Shown here piece after piece: positions 24,353 through 32,434 of a DNA stretch of 41,249 bases. Source of the stretch: Gemmataceae bacterium (GTDB lineage: Bacteria; Planctomycetota; Planctomycetia; Gemmatales; Gemmataceae); assembly GCA_020847555.1 (NCBI GenBank), contig JADLBT010000297.1, positions 1 to 41,249 of the forward strand, given 5' to 3'. The notes beneath the pieces are model-generated. The model saw only the letters and a program-made list of their open reading frames with translations. It did not search any database and was not told where the DNA came from. The translations under genes and the position numbers were made by a program. The first letter of the stretch is position 1; every line of letters starts with the position of its first letter.

Positions 24353-25531
24353 ATGTCTCTCCCCGGCCAGCTGAATCTCTCGCCGCGCCTGCTCCTCGGT
24401 CCGGGGCCGAGCGACGCCTACCCGCGCGTGCTGAGCGTCATGGCTACCCCACTACTCGGCCACCTCGATCCGCAGTTCCTGCAGGTACTCGACGAAACCC
24501 AGCTGCTCCTCCGCCAGGTGTTCCAGACACGCAACGCGCTCACCCTTACCGTCAGCGGCACCGGCATGGCCGGGATGGAGGCGTGCCTCGTCAACCTGAT
24601 CGAGCCCGGCGACCGCGTGGTCGTGTGCGTCGCCGGCTTCTTCGGCGGGCGCCTGGTCGAGGTCGCGGGCCGGGCCGGCGCCGCGGTCACCGCGATCGAA
24701 CGTCCCTGGGGCGAGGTGTTCGGACTGGACCAGATCCGCGACGCGCTGACGAAGGTTCGCCCGAAGGTACTCGCCGTCGTCCACGCCGAAACCTCGACCG
24801 GCGCCTGGCAGCCGCTCGAAGGACTCGGCGCCCTCTGCCGCGAGTTCGACACGCTGCTCGTTGTGGACGCGGTCACATCCCTGGGTTGCATCCCGGTGGC
24901 GCTGGACGAGTGGGGCATCGATGCGGCTTACAGCTGCTCACAGAAGGGGCTGAGCTGCCCGCCCGGCCTGGCCCCGGTGTCGTTCAGCCCGCGGGCGGTC
25001 GAGGCGATCCAGCGCCGCCAGACGAAGGTGCAGAGCTGGTATCTGGACATGACGCTGCTCGCCCGCTACTGGGGCGAGGAACGGATGTACCACCACACCG
25101 CGCCCATCACGATGACCTACGCCATCCGCGAAGGGCTGCGGCTGGTCGTGGAAGAAGGGCTGCAAACGCGCTGGGACCGCCACCGCCGCAACCACCTGGC
25201 GCTCAAGGCCGGCCTGATCGCACTGGGGCTGACCAGCACCGCGGCCGAGGGGCACCAGTTGCCGCAGCTCAACGCGGTACGCCTCCCGGCGGGCGTGGAT
25301 GATGCGGCCGGGCGCAGGCAGCTGCTGAACACGTTCGGCATCGAGGTCGGCGGCGGTCTGGGCGAGTTCAAGGGCAAGGCGTGGCGGATCGGGCTGATGG
25401 GCTACAATTCGCGCCCCGGGGTGGTGCTGGAACTGCTGGGAGCGCTCGAACAGTGCCTGCACACCCAGGGAGTGAAGATCAATCCGGGCGCCGGCGTCGC
25501 GTCGGCCAACGCGGTGTATGCGGGCCGCTGA
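24353..25531 (+). CDS. Class V aminotransferase (alanine/serine-glyoxylate type)
   Basis: A 392-residue PLP enzyme of the AGXT/serine-glyoxylate family. The N terminus [14 protein letters not shown] is characteristic, as are [10 protein letters not shown] (cofactor phosphate region), [15 protein letters not shown] with the Asp that holds the pyridine nitrogen, and [12 protein letters not shown] with the Schiff-base Lys198. The C-terminal HLLR-like part [10 protein letters not shown] is also typical. It should transfer an amino group from alanine or serine to glyoxylate. AAGGAG lies seven bases before ATG 24353. The hemB gene starts 20 nt after the stop. A link to tetrapyrrole synthesis through glycine supply is possible but speculative, because most bacteria make ALA from glutamate. 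Confidence 0.92.
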   Translation: MSLPGQLNLSPRLLLGPGPSDAYPRVLSVMATPLLGHLDPQFLQVLDETQLLLRQVFQTRNALTLTVSGTGMAGMEACLVNLIEPGDRVVVCVAGFFGGRLVEVAGRAGAAVTAIERPWGEVFGLDQIRDALTKVRPKVLAVVHAETSTGAWQPLEGLGALCREFDTLLVVDAVTSLGCIPVALDEWGIDAAYSCSQKGLSCPPGLAPVSFSPRAVEAIQRRQTKVQSWYLDMTLLARYWGEERMYHHTAPITMTYAIREGLRLVVEEGLQTRWDRHRRNHLALKAGLIALGLTSTAAEGHQLPQLNAVRLPAGVDDAAGRRQLLNTFGIEVGGGLGEFKGKAWRIGLMGYNSRPGVVLELLGALEQCLHTQGVKINPGAGVASANAVYAGR

Positions 25532-25551
25532 CCGTTCCTGAGGTCGTTCCA

Positions 25552-26535
25552 ATGTTCCCCATCACCCGCCTCCGCCGCCTCCGTCATCATCCGGTCGTTC
25601 GCGATCTGGTGCGCGAAACGACGCTCACCGTTCACGACCTGATCCTGCCGCTCTTCGTCCGTCCCGGGCGCGGCATCAGGAAGGAGATCGCGTCCATGCC
25701 GGGCAATTATCAGCTCAGCGTGGACCGGCTCGTCGAGGAGGTCGGCGCGGCGGCGGACCTGGGCGTCAGGGCGTTCATCCTCTTCGGCATCCCCGAGTAC
25801 AAGGACGCGACCGGGTCGAGCGCCGCGGCCGAGGACGGTATCGTCCAGCAGTCCCTCCGGGCGCTGCGCGAAACCTTCAAGGACCAGGTGCTGCTGATCA
25901 CCGACGAGTGCTTCTGCGAGTACACCGACCACGGACATTGCGGCGTGCTGAGCGAGTACGGCGGCCGCACCGACGTGGACAACGATGCGACGCTGCCGCT
26001 GCTGGCCCAGCAGTGCGTCAGCCACGCCCGGGCCGGTGCCGACCTGGTGGCGCCGAGCGGAATGATGGACGGCATGGTCGGGGCGATCCGGGCCGGGCTG
26101 GACGAGGCCGGGTTCCGCTGGCTGCCGATCATGAGCTATGCGGCCAAGTACGCCTCCGGCTTCTACGGCCCGTTCCGCGACGCCGCCGAATCGCCGCCGC
26201 AGTTCGGCGACCGCAGCGGCTACCAGATGGACCCGGACAACGGCGCCGAGGCGCTGCGCGAGGTGGCCCTCGATCTCGAAGAAGGGGCCGACCTCGTCAT
26301 GGTCAAGCCGGCCCTCGCGTACCTGGACATCATCCGCCGCGTCAAGGACCGCTTCGGCGTGCCGGTAGCGGCGTACAACGTCAGCGGTGAGTTCGCGATG
26401 GTCAAGGCGGCCGCCCAGAAGGGGTGGCTCGACGAGCGCCGTGTGGCCCTGGAGATCCTTACCGGCATCAAGCGGGCCGGGGCGGACATGATCCTCACCT
26501 ACTTCGCGCGCGACGCCGCCCGCTGGCTGAAGTAA
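25552..26535 (+). CDS. hemB: Porphobilinogen synthase (delta-aminolevulinate dehydratase), zinc type
   Basis: A 327-residue HemB, the usual length. It joins two ALA molecules into porphobilinogen, the shared precursor of heme, siroheme and corrins. Both active-site lysines are visible: Lys199 ([16 protein letters not shown]) and the Schiff-base Lys252 ([12 protein letters not shown]). The cysteine cluster [14 protein letters not shown] (C120, C122, C130) marks the zinc-dependent class rather than the Asp-rich magnesium type. ATG 25552 is 20 nt after the aminotransferase stop. Position behind the cob genes ties precursor supply to corrin synthesis. Confidence 0.96.
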   Translation: MFPITRLRRLRHHPVVRDLVRETTLTVHDLILPLFVRPGRGIRKEIASMPGNYQLSVDRLVEEVGAAADLGVRAFILFGIPEYKDATGSSAAAEDGIVQQSLRALRETFKDQVLLITDECFCEYTDHGHCGVLSEYGGRTDVDNDATLPLLAQQCVSHARAGADLVAPSGMMDGMVGAIRAGLDEAGFRWLPIMSYAAKYASGFYGPFRDAAESPPQFGDRSGYQMDPDNGAEALREVALDLEEGADLVMVKPALAYLDIIRRVKDRFGVPVAAYNVSGEFAMVKAAAQKGWLDERRVALEILTGIKRAGADMILTYFARDAARWLK

Positions 26536-26551
26536 GCAGCCGGAGGCGGTT

Positions 26552-26597
26552 GGGGAGCGCGTTTCTCCCCACTCCCCCCCGGAAGGTGCGGGGAGAA
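26552..26597. repeat. C/G-rich hairpins after hemB
   Basis: GGGGAG (26552-26557) pairs with CTCCCC (26565-26570), and alternatively TTCTCCCC (26563-26570) pairs with GGGGAGAA (26590-26597). The two stems compete for the same bases, a switch-like arrangement. No T-run follows. Likely end region of the cob-hemB transcript. Confidence 0.55.
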
Positions 26598-26694
26598 GAA
26601 CTGAACACCATCACCCGGATCGTGTATGAGGACGGTCCGGGGTTGCGCCGCGCTCCATCCCGGACCTGACCCCGAATCGCACTGGAGACGTGCC

Positions 26695-28383
26695 ATGATC
26701 CGTAGTTTCTGGGCTGCTATCCTTGCCTGCACCCTGGCCGCCGTCCCCGGCGCCCTGACGCTCGCCCTCGCCGGGCAGCCGAAGACCGTGGACGAGGGAG
26801 ACGGCCTCGTCCTGCTTCTGCGCAAGCGCATCCCGTCGAAGGTGGAGAGAGATGCATACGACGCGATCGTCTGGAAGGAGAAGTGGGAGCCGAAGCGGAC
26901 GGCGGTTATCATCTGCGACATGTGGGACTCGCACCACTCGCTCAACGCCGCTCGCCGCGTGCAGGAGATCGCCCCGCGCATGAACCAGGTGCTGGAGAAG
27001 GCACGCGGGCTCGGGATGCTGATCGTCCATGCCCCGAGCGGCTGCATGGCCGCCTACAAGGATCACCCGGGCCGCAAGCTCGCCCAGGCCGCCCCACCCG
27101 CTGCCAACCTGCCCAGGGACATCGGCAAGTGGTGCTACAAGATCCCGACCGAGGAGAAGGGCATCTACCCGGTCGATCAGACCGACGGCGGCGACGACAG
27201 CGCGGCGCGCGCGCAGGCCGCGTGGCAGGCGCAGCTCAAGGCGATGGGCCGCAAGCCGAACGCGCCGTGGCTGACCCAGATCGACGTGCTGAAGATCCGC
27301 GATGGCGACGCCATCAGCGACTCGGGCGTCGAGATCTGGAACCTGCTGGAGCAGCGCGGCATCAAGAACGTCATCCTGGTCGGCGTCCACACGAACATGT
27401 GCGTCCTCGGCCGGCCGTTCGGCCTCCGGCAGCTGGCAAAGAACGGCAAGAACGTCGTGCTGATGCGCGACATGACCGACACGATGTACAACCCGCGCCG
27501 CTGGCCATACGTCTCCCACTTCCAGGGGACCGACCTGATCGTGCAGCACATCGAGAAGTTCGTCTGCCCGACGACAACGTCGGACGAGTTGCTCGGCGGC
27601 CAGCCGTTCCGGTTCAAGGGGGACGTCCGCCGCCGAGCTGTCGTCGCCATCGCCGAGCCGCTCTACGACACGAAGACGACGCTGCCGCGGTTGGCGTGGT
27701 ACGTCCTCGACGGGCAACTCGGCCTCGACGTAAAGGTGGTCCACGGGGCGAAGGCCAGCAGCGACCTGCCCGGGTTCGCCGACGCGCTGGCGCAGGCGGA
27801 CCTGCTCGTGCTGAGCATCCGCCGGCGGGCGCTGCCGGAGAAGGACATGGCGGCGCTCAAGCAGTACCTCGCCGCCGGCAAGCCGCTGCTGGCCATCCGG
27901 ACGTCCAGTCACGCCTTCGACACGAAGGGCAAGCACCCGGCCGGCCACGTCGAGTGGCCGAGGTTCGACCCGGAGGTGCTGGGCGGTAACTACCACAACC
28001 ACCACGCGGACGGCCCGGTCACCACCGTGACGAGGGCGGGGGACGCTTCCGACCACGACATCCTGAAAGACGTGAAGCTGCCGTTCACCAGCAAGGCGTC
28101 ACTGTACAGGACCAGCCCGCTCGCAAAGACGGCGCGGGCGCTGCTGGTGGGAACCATCCCGGGGCAGGCGCCCGAGCCGGTGGCGTGGACGAACAGTTAC
28201 AAGGGAGCGAAAGTCTTCTACACCGCGCTCGGCCAAAGGGAGGATTTCGCCAGCCCGGCGTTCGTCCGGCTGATTTACAACGCGGCCCGCTGGGCGCTGG
28301 GGATGCCGCCCGCGGGGGAGCAGCCGCCGCAGTCCCCGGCCGCGACCGGCCGCGGTCGGGTGGCGGCGTTTGCCGATTTTTGA
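26695..28383 (+). CDS. Exported isochorismatase-like / ThuA-like fusion protein
   Basis: A 562-residue two-domain protein. A Sec-type signal peptide (residues 1-26, ending LALAGQ) precedes an isochorismatase-fold domain (about 60-300) with the candidate triad Asp75 (ICDMWD), Lys200 (VLKIRD) and Cys236 (TNMCV). A ThuA-like domain (about 313-540) follows, with KPLLAIRTSSHAFD, GNYHNHH and the terminal pattern VAWTNSYKGAKVFYTALGQ, typical of the trehalose-utilisation ThuA/GATase-like fold. A Pro-rich tail ends the protein. ThuA proteins are linked to sugar metabolism and are common in exported planctomycete proteins; this domain pair is unusual to me. ATG 26695 has GGAG seven bases upstream. The substrates of both domains are unknown. 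It should act in the periplasm. Confidence 0.87.
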   Translation: MIRSFWAAILACTLAAVPGALTLALAGQPKTVDEGDGLVLLLRKRIPSKVERDAYDAIVWKEKWEPKRTAVIICDMWDSHHSLNAARRVQEIAPRMNQVLEKARGLGMLIVHAPSGCMAAYKDHPGRKLAQAAPPAANLPRDIGKWCYKIPTEEKGIYPVDQTDGGDDSAARAQAAWQAQLKAMGRKPNAPWLTQIDVLKIRDGDAISDSGVEIWNLLEQRGIKNVILVGVHTNMCVLGRPFGLRQLAKNGKNVVLMRDMTDTMYNPRRWPYVSHFQGTDLIVQHIEKFVCPTTTSDELLGGQPFRFKGDVRRRAVVAIAEPLYDTKTTLPRLAWYVLDGQLGLDVKVVHGAKASSDLPGFADALAQADLLVLSIRRRALPEKDMAALKQYLAAGKPLLAIRTSSHAFDTKGKHPAGHVEWPRFDPEVLGGNYHNHHADGPVTTVTRAGDASDHDILKDVKLPFTSKASLYRTSPLAKTARALLVGTIPGQAPEPVAWTNSYKGAKVFYTALGQREDFASPAFVRLIYNAARWALGMPPAGEQPPQSPAATGRGRVAAFADF

Positions 28384-28409
28384 CAGGCGGCAAGCGATAC
28401 CGCAAGATA
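28380..28409 (+). promoter_or_regulatory. Weak promoter candidate before the membrane kinase gene
   Basis: A perfect TTGACA (28380-28385) overlaps the stop codon of the previous gene; AAGATA (28404-28409) lies 18 nt on, and TACAAT at 28408-28413 is 22 nt on. A kinase leader of about 180 nt would result. Confidence 0.3.
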
Positions 28410-28426
28410 CAATTGTCACTGAGAGC

Positions 28427-28449
28427 GGGCGCAGCGGGACACTGCGCCC
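28427..28449. repeat. Hairpin in the kinase leader
   Basis: GGGCGCAG and CTGCGCCC form a perfect 8-bp stem with a 7-nt loop shortly after the previous stop codon. It could be a weak terminator or a leader structure. Confidence 0.45.
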
Positions 28450-28596
28450 ACGGCGGTTCACGACGGGCCGCCCTCTCCAGGCAACATGGCATCCCTGGCG
28501 CGGACGGTGCAAGCCCTCACCACGCAATGAGGCGAGCGCCGCAGGAAGCCCCCCGAGCCAACCGGCCCCCCGCAGTCCGGTTCGGAGACCTCGGCG

Positions 28597-29958
28597 ATGA
28601 CGGAGACCACGCGGCCGGCGCTGCAGGCGATCGGCAAGTACGACCTTCTGGAGCGCGTCGCCGAGGGCGGCATGGGCACGGTGTACCGCGGCCGTAACCG
28701 CGACTCCGGCCAGATCGTCGCCGTCAAGGTCGCCCCGCCGCACGTCACCCGCAACCCGGTCCTGCTCAAGCGGTTCGAGCAGGAGTACTCGATCGCCCAC
28801 GCCCTCGACCATCCGAATATCGTTCGCGCCCTCGACTACGGGTTCCACGAGCAGACGCCGTTCCTGGTGATGGAGTTCGTCGAGGGCGAGTCGCTCGGCC
28901 AGCGCATCGAGCGGGCCGGGCGCTTCCCCGAGACGGAGGCGATCCGGCTGATCGCCCAGGTCGCGCAGGGGCTGCACAAGGCGCACAAGCAGAGCATCAT
29001 CCATCGCGACGTCAAGCCGGACAACATCATGCTCACTCCGGACGGGCAGGCGAAGCTGACCGACCTGGGGCTGGTCAAGGAGATGGACGGGGATCTGAAC
29101 CTGACCCGGACCGGGCGCGGCCTGGGGACGCCCCACTTCATGGCCCCGGAGCAGTTCCGCAACGCCAAGAACGCCGACGCCCGCTGCGACATCTACTCGC
29201 TGGCCGCCACCCTGTACATGATGGTGACCGGCGAGTTGCCGTTCAAATCGACCGGCCCGCTCGACGCCTGGATGAAGAAGATCAACAACGAACTCGTCCC
29301 GCCGCGCCAGCTGGTGCCGGCCCTGTCGGAGCGCGTGGACTGGGCGATCCGGCGGGCCATGGCGCCGGATCCGGCTCAGCGGCCGACCACCTGCCGCGAG
29401 TTCGTGGAGGATCTGACCGGCCGCAGCACGCGCCGGCTCGCGCCGGTTGAGGGGGCCGGGACAGACGACGTCTGGTATCTCGTTTACAAGGACGAGGAGA
29501 ACGTCCTGCACACCGTCAAGGGGACGCTGGGGGCGATCCGGCGCTCGCTCAAGGAGGGACTGATGGGCGATGCGAGCAACGTTCGGGCTGGCCGGGGGAA
29601 GTCCGGGCCGTTCGAGCCGCTGCGCCAGTACCCGGAGTTCCGCGACATCGTCTTCGCCCTGACCCCAGCCACACCCGCTCCGCCGGGGACGGGAATCCCG
29701 CTCGGGCCGACGCCCGCGGGCCGGTCGGCCACGTTGACGCCGACGCCGTCGCCCGCAGCCGCCGACCGTCGCACCCCGCTGGGGAGCGACCCGGCCGTGT
29801 CCGCGCGCCCCTCCTCCACGCCGGGGCCGATGATCGACGTCGGCCCGGTGCGGCGACGCGGCGAATGGCTCAAGTGGCTCCTCCTCTTCCTGGTCGCCGC
29901 CGCCACCGGGCTGCTGAGCTACTACCTGTTCCCGCTCCTTCTGCGCGGGAGACCCTGA
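28597..29958 (+). CDS. Membrane-anchored Ser/Thr protein kinase
   Basis: A 453-residue Hanks-type kinase. The kinase domain (about 13-275) has EGGMGTVYRG, VAVK, HRDVKPDN (from residue 136) and MAPEQ. DFG is replaced by DLG (156-158), a common change in planctomycete and mycobacterial-type kinases that does not by itself remove activity. A second module (about 293-352) with WYLVYKDEEN...GTLGAIRRSLKEGLMGDA...GPFEPL resembles GYF_2-like domains. A Pro/Thr-rich linker and one C-terminal membrane helix (about 424-449) follow, so the kinase faces the cytoplasm with almost nothing outside. GGAG lies upstream of ATG 28597. It stands alone between the ThuA fusion and the second MoxR cluster; its substrates are unknown. 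Confidence 0.92.
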   Translation: MTETTRPALQAIGKYDLLERVAEGGMGTVYRGRNRDSGQIVAVKVAPPHVTRNPVLLKRFEQEYSIAHALDHPNIVRALDYGFHEQTPFLVMEFVEGESLGQRIERAGRFPETEAIRLIAQVAQGLHKAHKQSIIHRDVKPDNIMLTPDGQAKLTDLGLVKEMDGDLNLTRTGRGLGTPHFMAPEQFRNAKNADARCDIYSLAATLYMMVTGELPFKSTGPLDAWMKKINNELVPPRQLVPALSERVDWAIRRAMAPDPAQRPTTCREFVEDLTGRSTRRLAPVEGAGTDDVWYLVYKDEENVLHTVKGTLGAIRRSLKEGLMGDASNVRAGRGKSGPFEPLRQYPEFRDIVFALTPATPAPPGTGIPLGPTPAGRSATLTPTPSPAAADRRTPLGSDPAVSARPSSTPGPMIDVGPVRRRGEWLKWLLLFLVAAATGLLSYYLFPLLLRGRP

Positions 29959-30016
29959 TCCGCCCTTCCGGATCTCGCTCATGTCGCTCCTGTCCTGCAC
30001 GCACACTCTCTCCCTC

Positions 30017-30078
30017 ACCAGTCCGGAGCGCCAGCGCCGGGCGCTTTGCAGCGCCCGGCGCTGGCGCTCCGGACTGGT
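30017..30078. repeat. Inverted repeat family C, copy 1 (29-bp perfect arms)
   Basis: Arms at 30017-30045 and 30050-30078 (ACCAGTCCGGAGCGCCAGCG at the left end) pair perfectly over 29 bp around the loop TTGC. It lies 58 nt after the kinase stop. The related copy at 39355 shares the core CCGGAGCGCCAGCGCCGGGC. The minus strand reads TSPERQRRA. Confidence 0.95.
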
Positions 30079-30107
30079 GGGTGATCTCGCTTCTTTCGCG
30101 AAAACAG

Positions 30108-30135
30108 TTGACCTGCCCGCTGGCGCGTCTACCAT
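30108..30135 (+). promoter_or_regulatory. Promoter candidate for the second MoxR cluster
   Basis: TTGACC (30108-30113), a 16-nt spacer and TACCAT (30130-30135), just after the inverted repeat and 237 nt before moxR. Reasonable hexamers but a long leader. Confidence 0.35.
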
Positions 30136-30371
30136 GAACGGCTGACGGCTTTGGAGGGTTTCCCCACACGCGCCTCCTGCCGGGCCGGCCGCCCGGCGGG
30201 ACTGAGGAGACCGGAGAATACGCCGCCCCCCCCGCCGCGGACGTCGTGCCCGTGTGTCGTCCGCGCGTTGTACATTCTCCCTCCGCGTTGGTTGGCTACT
30301 ACCCCTGACGTCCCGTCGGACAACCCAGATTTCCCGTGGGCGCCTTGCGCTCGCGGCACGGAAAACGCGCC

Positions 30372-31418
30372 ATGAGCAGTCCGCAAACCTCTTTCCAGGC
30401 AGGCACCGGCCCGGCCGCCACCGAGTCCGACCTGCAGATGCTCGAACACCTGCGCCACGCTCACAAGCAACTCCGGGCCGAGATCGGCAAGATCATCATC
30501 GGCCAGGAGGCTGTGCTCGACCAACTCCTGATGGCGATCTTCTGCCGCGGCCATGCCCTGCTCGTTGGCGTCCCCGGGCTGGCGAAGACGCTCATGGTCA
30601 GCACCCTGGCGCAGGCGCTCGACCTGTCGTTCAAGCGCATCCAGTTCACCCCCGACCTGATGCCGACCGACATCACCGGCACTGAGGTCATCCAGGACGA
30701 CCAGGTCACGCATCAACGGATGTTCAAGTTCCTGCCGGGGCCGATCTTCGCCAACATCGTCCTCGCCGACGAGATCAACCGGACCCCGCCGAAGACGCAG
30801 GCCGCCCTGCTGGAGGCGATGCAGGAGCGCAAGGCGAGCATCGGCGGGACCGACTACTCGATGAAGGATCCGTTCTTCGTCCTCGCCACCCAGAACCCGA
30901 TCGAGCAGGAAGGCACGTACCCGCTGCCGGAGGCCCAACTCGACCGCTTCCTCTTTCTGATCAAGGTCGAGTATCCGACCGACGCGGAGGAGGAGCAGAT
31001 CATGCGGCAGGGGACGTCGAACGTCGTGACGACCGTCAGCAAGGTGCTGCACGGCGAGGACATCCTGCGGCTGCAGCAGATCGTGCGGCGGGTGCCGGTG
31101 GCGGACCACGTCTTCGCGTTCGCCAAGCGGCTGACGCGGATGAGCCGGCCGAACACACCGGAGGCGGCGCCATTCGTCAACAAGCTGCTGACGTGGGGCG
31201 CCGGCCCGCGCGCGAGCATGAACCTGATCCTGGCGGCCAAGGCGCACGCGATCCTGCAGGGCCGGCACCACGTCTCGGCGGACGACGTGGTCGCGGTCGC
31301 CGCGCCGATCCTGCGTCATCGGCTGATCACCAACTTCACCGCCCAGAGCGAGGGCGTCTCGGTGGACGACGTTATTCGCCGGTTGCTGCAAATGGTGCCG
31401 AAGAACGAGGCGGCGTAG
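30372..31418 (+). CDS. MoxR family AAA+ ATPase (second copy)
   Basis: A 348-residue MoxR AAA+ ATPase. Walker A GVPGLAKT is at residues 66-73, Walker B VLADE with Asp133 is followed by INRTPPKTQAALLEAMQE, and TQNPIEQEGTYPLPEAQLDRF is standard. The C-terminal lid contains WGAGPRASMNL, characteristic of the MoxR group that accompanies BatA-type vWA proteins. I start at ATG 30372; an in-frame GTG 36 nt upstream adds only Arg-rich residues. The genes that follow (DUF58, two vWA proteins) form the typical partner set. It differs from the MoxR at 497, which goes with SpoIIM. Clients are probably envelope proteins (inference). Confidence 0.95.
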   Translation: MSSPQTSFQAGTGPAATESDLQMLEHLRHAHKQLRAEIGKIIIGQEAVLDQLLMAIFCRGHALLVGVPGLAKTLMVSTLAQALDLSFKRIQFTPDLMPTDITGTEVIQDDQVTHQRMFKFLPGPIFANIVLADEINRTPPKTQAALLEAMQERKASIGGTDYSMKDPFFVLATQNPIEQEGTYPLPEAQLDRFLFLIKVEYPTDAEEEQIMRQGTSNVVTTVSKVLHGEDILRLQQIVRRVPVADHVFAFAKRLTRMSRPNTPEAAPFVNKLLTWGAGPRASMNLILAAKAHAILQGRHHVSADDVVAVAAPILRHRLITNFTAQSEGVSVDDVIRRLLQMVPKNEAA

Positions 31419-31428
31419 AGTTTTGCCT

Positions 31429-31478
31429 CCTCACCCCCCTGCCCCCCTCGTGGGGGAGGGGGCCGGGGGGTGAGGGGG
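31429..31478. repeat. G-run/C-run inverted repeat with G-quadruplex pattern
   Basis: CCTCACCCCCC (31429-31439) pairs with GGGGGGTGAGG (31465-31475). On the + strand, four G-runs of five or six (31452-31456, 31458-31462, 31465-31470, 31474-31478) fit a quadruplex pattern. It sits between moxR and the DUF58 start, 21 nt before GTG 31499. Confidence 0.75.
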
Positions 31479-31498
31479 ACAGAATCCGCGAGGTTTCC

Positions 31499-32392
31499 GT
31501 GGCTGAAACCTACCTGCAACCTGACGTCATTGCCCGCGCCCAGGCGCTGGGCGTCAAGGCGCGCACCGTCGTCGAGGGGCTGCGCGTCGGCGACCACAAG
31601 AGCCCGTTCTGCGGGTTCTCCGTCGAGTTCGTCCAGCACCGCGAGTATGTCCCCGGGGACGACACGCGCCACATCGACTGGAAGAGCTACGGCCGGTCCG
31701 ACCGCTACACGATCAAGCAGTACGAGCAGGAGACGAACTTCGCCGCCCACATCCTCCTCGACGCCAGCCGGTCGATGCTGTACGGCGAGGGCGACACGAA
31801 CAAGCTCGAATACGCGAAGCTCCTCGCCGCCGCGCTGGCGTACCTCGTCATCCACCAGCGCGATAGCGCCGGACTGGCGATCTTCGACCAGGCGTGGCGC
31901 AACGTCCTGCCGCCGAGCGGGCAGCCGGGCCACATCACGACCATCCTGCACGCGCTGGAGAACTGCCGGCCGGCGGAGAAGACGTCCATCGGCCCGCTGC
32001 TCCACGACCTGGCGCAGCAGATCCGCCGGCGCGGGCTGGTGTTCGTGATCTCCGATTGCCTGGCCGACGTCGAGCCGCTGCTGAGCGGACTGCAGCACCT
32101 GCGGTTCGACGGCCACGAGGTAACCGTCTTCCACGTCCTGCACCCGGACGAAACGACCTTCCCGTTCGACGGCAACGTGAAGTTCGACTACCTTGAAGGA
32201 CCGGAGCACGTGCTGACGCGACCGCACCTGCTCCGCCCGGCGTACCTGCGTGCCCTGCGTGCGTACCTCGATGAGCTGCAGGTCGGGTGCGAGCGGAATC
32301 GGTGCGATTACGTGCGCCTCGACACGGCGCAGCCGCTGGGCGAGGCGCTGGCCGCGTACCTCGCCCGCCGGCTGCGGGTCCGACTCCTTTGA
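31499..32392 (+). CDS. DUF58 domain protein (second copy)
   Basis: A 297-residue DUF58 protein without membrane helices, shorter than the copy at 1601. The signature HREYVPGDDTRHIDWKSYGR lies at about 44-63. The vWA-like core has an intact metal-site motif DASRS (88-92), followed by FVISDCLAD. I choose GTG 31499, with GAGG upstream and the family N-terminal YLQPDVIARAQ directly after it; the frame is open further upstream but runs through the G-rich repeat. DUF58 proteins partner MoxR ATPases, and this one probably links MoxR to the vWA proteins that follow. An inverted repeat of family A lies 3 nt after the stop. Confidence 0.92.
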   Translation: MAETYLQPDVIARAQALGVKARTVVEGLRVGDHKSPFCGFSVEFVQHREYVPGDDTRHIDWKSYGRSDRYTIKQYEQETNFAAHILLDASRSMLYGEGDTNKLEYAKLLAAALAYLVIHQRDSAGLAIFDQAWRNVLPPSGQPGHITTILHALENCRPAEKTSIGPLLHDLAQQIRRRGLVFVISDCLADVEPLLSGLQHLRFDGHEVTVFHVLHPDETTFPFDGNVKFDYLEGPEHVLTRPHLLRPAYLRALRAYLDELQVGCERNRCDYVRLDTAQPLGEALAAYLARRLRVRLL

Positions 32393-32395
32393 CAC

Positions 32396-32424
32396 AAAGC
32401 CCACGGACCGCAGCCCGTGGGCTT
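32396..32424. repeat. Inverted repeat family A, copy 5 (compact)
   Basis: AAAGCCCACGGACCGCAGCCCGTGGGCTT forms a hairpin with one or two mismatches, ending 10 nt before ATG 32435 of the vWA gene. It occupies the position where a ribosome site would be, and none is seen. Confidence 0.85.
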
Positions 32425-32434
32425 GCGAGCACCC

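Larger units (their letters stand above)
29959..30371 (+). other. 413-nt intergenic region before the second MoxR cluster
   Basis: No convincing gene. It contains the perfect inverted repeat at 30017-30078, a promoter candidate at 30108-30135, and then about 235 nt of GC-rich leader before ATG 30372. A CGTTGTACATTCTCC stretch near 30264 is a second AT-richer pocket. Confidence 0.6.

Noticed and set aside
28099..30135. Antisense open frame of 678 codons opposite the membrane kinase gene
   Set aside because: Begins in a repeat (TSPERQRR) and has no domain; the kinase motifs are on the + strand.
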